A stretch of DNA of 64,000 bases from Opitutaceae bacterium. Its GTDB lineage: Bacteria; Verrucomicrobiota; Verrucomicrobiia; Opitutales; Opitutaceae. Where the stretch lies: NCBI GenBank assembly GCA_027482185.1, contig JAIXWF010000003.1, positions 248,001-312,000 on the forward strand, given 5' to 3'. Under the pieces are notes generated by a model, which was not told the DNA's origin, made no database searches, and saw only the letters and a list, made by a program, of their open reading frames with translations. Below, piece after piece: positions 61,785 through 64,000 of the stretch. The position numbers were made by a program, and so were the translations under genes. Position 1 is the first letter of the stretch, and each line of letters starts with the position of its first letter.

Positions 61785-61811
61785 TCAGCTTTCAGCGGTC
61801 AGCGGTCAGCG
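61785..61811 (+). repeat. short heptad array of a fourth type (C-A-G-C-G-G-T)
   Basis: Units C-A-G-C-T-T-T, C-A-G-C-G-G-T, C-A-G-C-G-G-T, C-A-G-C-G. Again a 7-base period, but with a sequence unlike families A-C. It starts 11 bases after the stop of the small membrane protein. Confidence 0.65.
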
Positions 61812-61856
61812 AACCGCCCCGTCGCCGCCGACGCACGGCTTGGAATTCCGGCAACT

Positions 61857-61938
61857 CCGCACCCCGAACTCCGAACCCCAAACTCCCGCCTCCGCCGCCC
61901 CGGAACCCAAAACCCAAAACGCAAAACCCAAAACCGCG
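61857..61938 (-). repeat. family B heptad arrays, inverted orientation
   Basis: On the minus strand: G-G-T-T-T-T-G / G-G-T-T-T-T-G / C-G-T-T-T-T-G / G-G-T-T-T-T-G, a short GC-rich break, then G-A-G-T-T-T-G / G-G-G-T-T-C-G / G-A-G-T-T-C-G. It is the inverted counterpart of 61268-61388 and lies in the convergent gap before the ACT-domain gene. Confidence 0.8.
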
Positions 61939-61973
61939 GCCGTCGCCCGCCGGCCGCAACTCCGCGAATCGCT

Positions 61974-62510
61974 TCAGCGATTCGCGACGGGCGCGAGCTT
62001 CACATCCACCATCAGGTCGGCCGCGATTTGCTCAAGATCCGCCCGCACCGCCGCGAGTTTCACGGTCGGCGGAATGAAGACCGTCGCCCGCGCCTGAAAA
62101 AGCACGCCGCCGTCCATCGGCGCATTCACGCGCTCGGAGGCGAGTTCCTCGACGTTCACGCCGTGGGCCGCAAAGACGCCCGACACGCTGCGCAAAATCC
62201 CCGGCCGGTCCGTGCCCACGAGTTCGAGCGTCACGAGCGTCCCGCCCGCCGCCGCCGCACCTGCCGGCGCGCCTTCCGCGTGGATGATCACGCGCAGGCC
62301 GTCGACCTCGAGCGTGCGCAGCGCATTGACCAATTCGTCGCGCCGCTCGCGCGGCACCTCGACGCGCAGAATGCCCGCGAATTGCCCGCCCAGCCGGCAC
62401 ATCCGGCTCTCGAGCCAATTGCCGCCGTGGTCCGCCACGCGCGCCGCCACCAGCTGCACCAAACCGGGCCGGTCCGCCCCGATCACCGTCATGACAAGAG
62501 TTGCGAGCAT
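61974..62510 (-). CDS. double ACT-domain protein (GcvR-like)
   Basis: A 178-residue protein made of two ACT domains: about 1-75 (L-V-M-T-V-I-G-A-D-R-P-G-L-V) and about 90-175 (L-V-T-L-E-L-V-G-T-D-R-P-G-I-L-R-S-V). The D-R-P-G turns are the usual amino-acid-binding sites. This is the layout of GcvR, the glycine-cleavage regulatory protein of enterobacteria. Whether it regulates glycine metabolism here is unknown, and no gcv gene is in view. The ATG at 62510 was preferred because the first ACT strand starts immediately. Confidence 0.82.
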   Translation of the reverse strand: MLATLVMTVIGADRPGLVQLVAARVADHGGNWLESRMCRLGGQFAGILRVEVPRERRDELVNALRTLEVDGLRVIIHAEGAPAGAAAAGGTLVTLELVGTDRPGILRSVSGVFAAHGVNVEELASERVNAPMDGGVLFQARATVFIPPTVKLAAVRADLEQIAADLMVDVKLAPVANR

Positions 62511-62747
62511 GCGGCTACCGTGGAAACCGCCATGCTCCGCGGCAATCCCCGGTTTTTGCCCGGCCGGCCGCCGCGACGAACGGTCCGCGCCCGCCTTCCA
62601 CCCGTTCCCACCTGATTCCGCCCCGTCCATCCGTCACTTTCGCGGGCCGCATCGCCCCGCGAATCTGAATTGGTTTGCCGCCCGCGCGGCCCGACCGCCT
62701 AGCCTTCGCGCGCGGCCCCCGCCCGCCGCCCAACCCGCCTCATCCCC

Positions 62748-64000
62748 ATGCGCCAACGCCTCGCCCTCCGTCGCCTTTTCCGCCTCGCCGCCGGCCGTCT
62801 GCTCGCCGCTCTGGCCTGCGCCTCGCCGGCCGCCGCCGCGGATCTCACCGCCACCTTCGTGACCGGCGGCGCCACCCACAACCTGTTCATCAAGTCCGAC
62901 AAGACCCTGTGGGGCATGGGCTGGAACCTCTCCTACGAACTCGGCGACGGCACCACGACGCGGCGACCGGCCCCGATTCTCATCGCCACCGACGTCGTCT
63001 CCGCCGCCGGCGGCGGAGGTCACACCCTGTTCGTGAAGTCCGACGGCACGCTCTGGGCGACGGGCGCCAATAGCCGCGGCCAACTCGGCACCGGCACCAC
63101 GGCCACGCGGACCACTCCCGCGCAAATCGCCACCGGCGTGGTGTTCGTCGCCGCCGGCGACCGGCACACCCTGTTCATCAAGTCCGACGACACGCTCTGG
63201 GCCATGGGCGACAACCAGTACGGGCAACTCGGCAACGGCAACCGCATCGACCAGTCTACGCCCGTCCTCGTCGCGACCAACGTCGCCACGGTTTCCTCCA
63301 AGGCTTACCACACGATGTTTATCAAGAAGGACGGCTCGCTCTGGGGCATGGGCCTGAACAACTACGGCCAGCTCGGCAACGGCACCGACCTCACGCCCGC
63401 CGCGCCCGTCCAGATCGTGACCGGCGTCGCGTCCGTCTCCACCGGATCCTACCACACCACGTTCGTCAAAACCGACGGCTCCGTCTGGGTCACCGGCTTC
63501 CAGAGCCTCGGGGCGCTGGGCGACGGTGTCACCGGCACTGCCTACCGCACTTCCCCCCTGCAGATCGACACCGGCGTGATCTCCGCTTCGGCCGGGGACG
63601 GACACACGATGTTCGTGAAATCCAACCAACAGCGCACCGAAACTTCCCTCTGGGCCACCGGCAGCAACATCCGCGGCCAGCTCGGTCTCGGCAACACCAC
63701 CTCGCGCTCCACCCCGATCCGCGTGCTCAACGGCGCCCTCATGGTCTTCGCCGGCAACGGCACCAGCTTCTACATCACGCTCGACGGTTCCCTCTGGGCC
63801 ATGGGCTACAACGACTACGGCCAACTCGGCGACGGCACCACGACCCAGCGCACCAGCCCCGTCCTCATCTTCGGCAGCGGCTCCGCCGGCGGACCCAACC
63901 AAGCCCCCACCGATATCCTCCTTTCCAATTCCACCGTCCCCCAATCCGCCGGCGCCAACGCCGTCGTCGGCACCCTCTCCACCGTCGACGCCGATTCCTC
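62748..64000 (+). CDS. RCC1-repeat surface protein, C-terminus cut by the window edge
   Basis: At least 417 residues. Signal peptide (L-F-R-L-A-A-G-R-L-L-A-A-L-A-C-A-S-P-A-A-A-A) and then seven blades of about 50 residues with the RCC1/alpha-tubulin-suppressor pattern: H-T-L-F-V-K-S-D-G-T-L-W-A-T-G, N-x-x-G-Q-L-G-x-G-T-T, P-x-x-I-A-T-G-V. They form one likely complete propeller (about 25-365). After it the sequence reads N-Q-A-P-T-D-I-L-L-S-N-S, the usual start of a cadherin-like or immunoglobulin-like tandem domain, so a much longer adhesin-like protein is likely. The 237-base gap upstream holds no recognisable element. Confidence 0.88.
   Translation, partial: MRQRLALRRLFRLAAGRLLAALACASPAAAADLTATFVTGGATHNLFIKSDKTLWGMGWNLSYELGDGTTTRRPAPILIATDVVSAAGGGGHTLFVKSDGTLWATGANSRGQLGTGTTATRTTPAQIATGVVFVAAGDRHTLFIKSDDTLWAMGDNQYGQLGNGNRIDQSTPVLVATNVATVSSKAYHTMFIKKDGSLWGMGLNNYGQLGNGTDLTPAAPVQIVTGVASVSTGSYHTTFVKTDGSVWVTGFQSLGALGDGVTGTAYRTSPLQIDTGVISASAGDGHTMFVKSNQQRTETSLWATGSNIRGQLGLGNTTSRSTPIRVLNGALMVFAGNGTSFYITLDGSLWAMGYNDYGQLGDGTTTQRTSPVLIFGSGSAGGPNQAPTDILLSNSTVPQSAGANAVVGTLSTVDADS

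Noticed and set aside
7313-61938. CRISPR arrays
   Set aside because: The repeats are 7 bases long, degenerate and without unique spacers; no cas gene is present.
62634-63944. A 436-codon minus-strand frame opposite the RCC1-repeat gene
   Set aside because: It is the antisense of repetitive RCC1 blades and shows only the mirrored periodicity, with no motif of its own.

Overview
The window comes from a GC-rich bacterial chromosome. I infer a member of the Verrucomicrobiota, probably Opitutaceae-like. The reasons are the mix of sulfatase, exported esterases, several Gfo/Idh/MocA oxidoreductases, rhamnose uptake and isomerase genes, an exported tricorn-like protease, a long PurF of the type I know from Bacteroidota, and start codons that almost never have a Shine-Dalgarno sequence. 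I see no rRNA, tRNA, transposase, phage gene or CRISPR array. Gene starts were chosen by hand, so many are shorter than the longest open frame. Both end genes are cut by the window.

Layout. 1-13 kb: a partial membrane-anchored helical protein, prephenate dehydrogenase (tyrA), a HAF-type repeat protein, a propeller-sensor LytS-type kinase overlapping its LytTR regulator, an EamA exporter, an exported peptidase-E homologue, a VOC protein, an amidohydrolase, a DUF429 protein, a Gfo/Idh oxidoreductase and a gluconolactonase-like propeller. 14-20 kb: a hybrid kinase, then a four-gene minus-strand operon (OMPDC-superfamily decarboxylase, alcohol dehydrogenase, SDR, TIM-barrel isomerase) that looks catabolic. 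20-31 kb: a tricorn-like protease, then purine synthesis (purF-purM diverging from purL). 31-46 kb: a sulfatase overlapping an esterase, an FAD oxidase, cardiolipin synthase, a TIM-barrel protein, rhaA diverging from a complete sugar ABC importer, an SGNH hydrolase and a second Gfo/Idh oxidoreductase. 46-47 kb: a valine-rich leader peptide with a textbook attenuator and no biosynthetic gene behind it. 47-64 kb: a DUF1684 protein, a fused transporter/spermidine-synthase-like protein, exported hydrolases, a flavin reductase, valS, glnD, a four-helix-bundle protein, a GAF histidine kinase, a small membrane protein, an ACT-domain protein and an RCC1-repeat surface protein that runs off the end.

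The most unusual signal is a set of degenerate tandem arrays that all have a 7-base period. They fall into sequence families: A, G-T-T-G-A-A-A-like; B, G-G-A-G-T-T-T / G-G-G-T-T-T-T; C, C-C-G-G-T-T-T / C-C-G-G-T-C-T; and one D, C-A-G-C-G-G-T. Many form inverted pairs. They occupy every gap between convergent genes that is longer than 16 bases, and are rare in divergent promoter gaps. One sits in frame inside purL, one forms the N-terminus of the GAF kinase, and a 26-base copy pair (25 of 26 identical, inverted) flanks glnD. I know of no description of such a system in this group. The nearest analogues I know are REP/BIME elements, the heptanucleotide STRR repeats of filamentous cyanobacteria and the in-frame Rickettsia palindromic elements.
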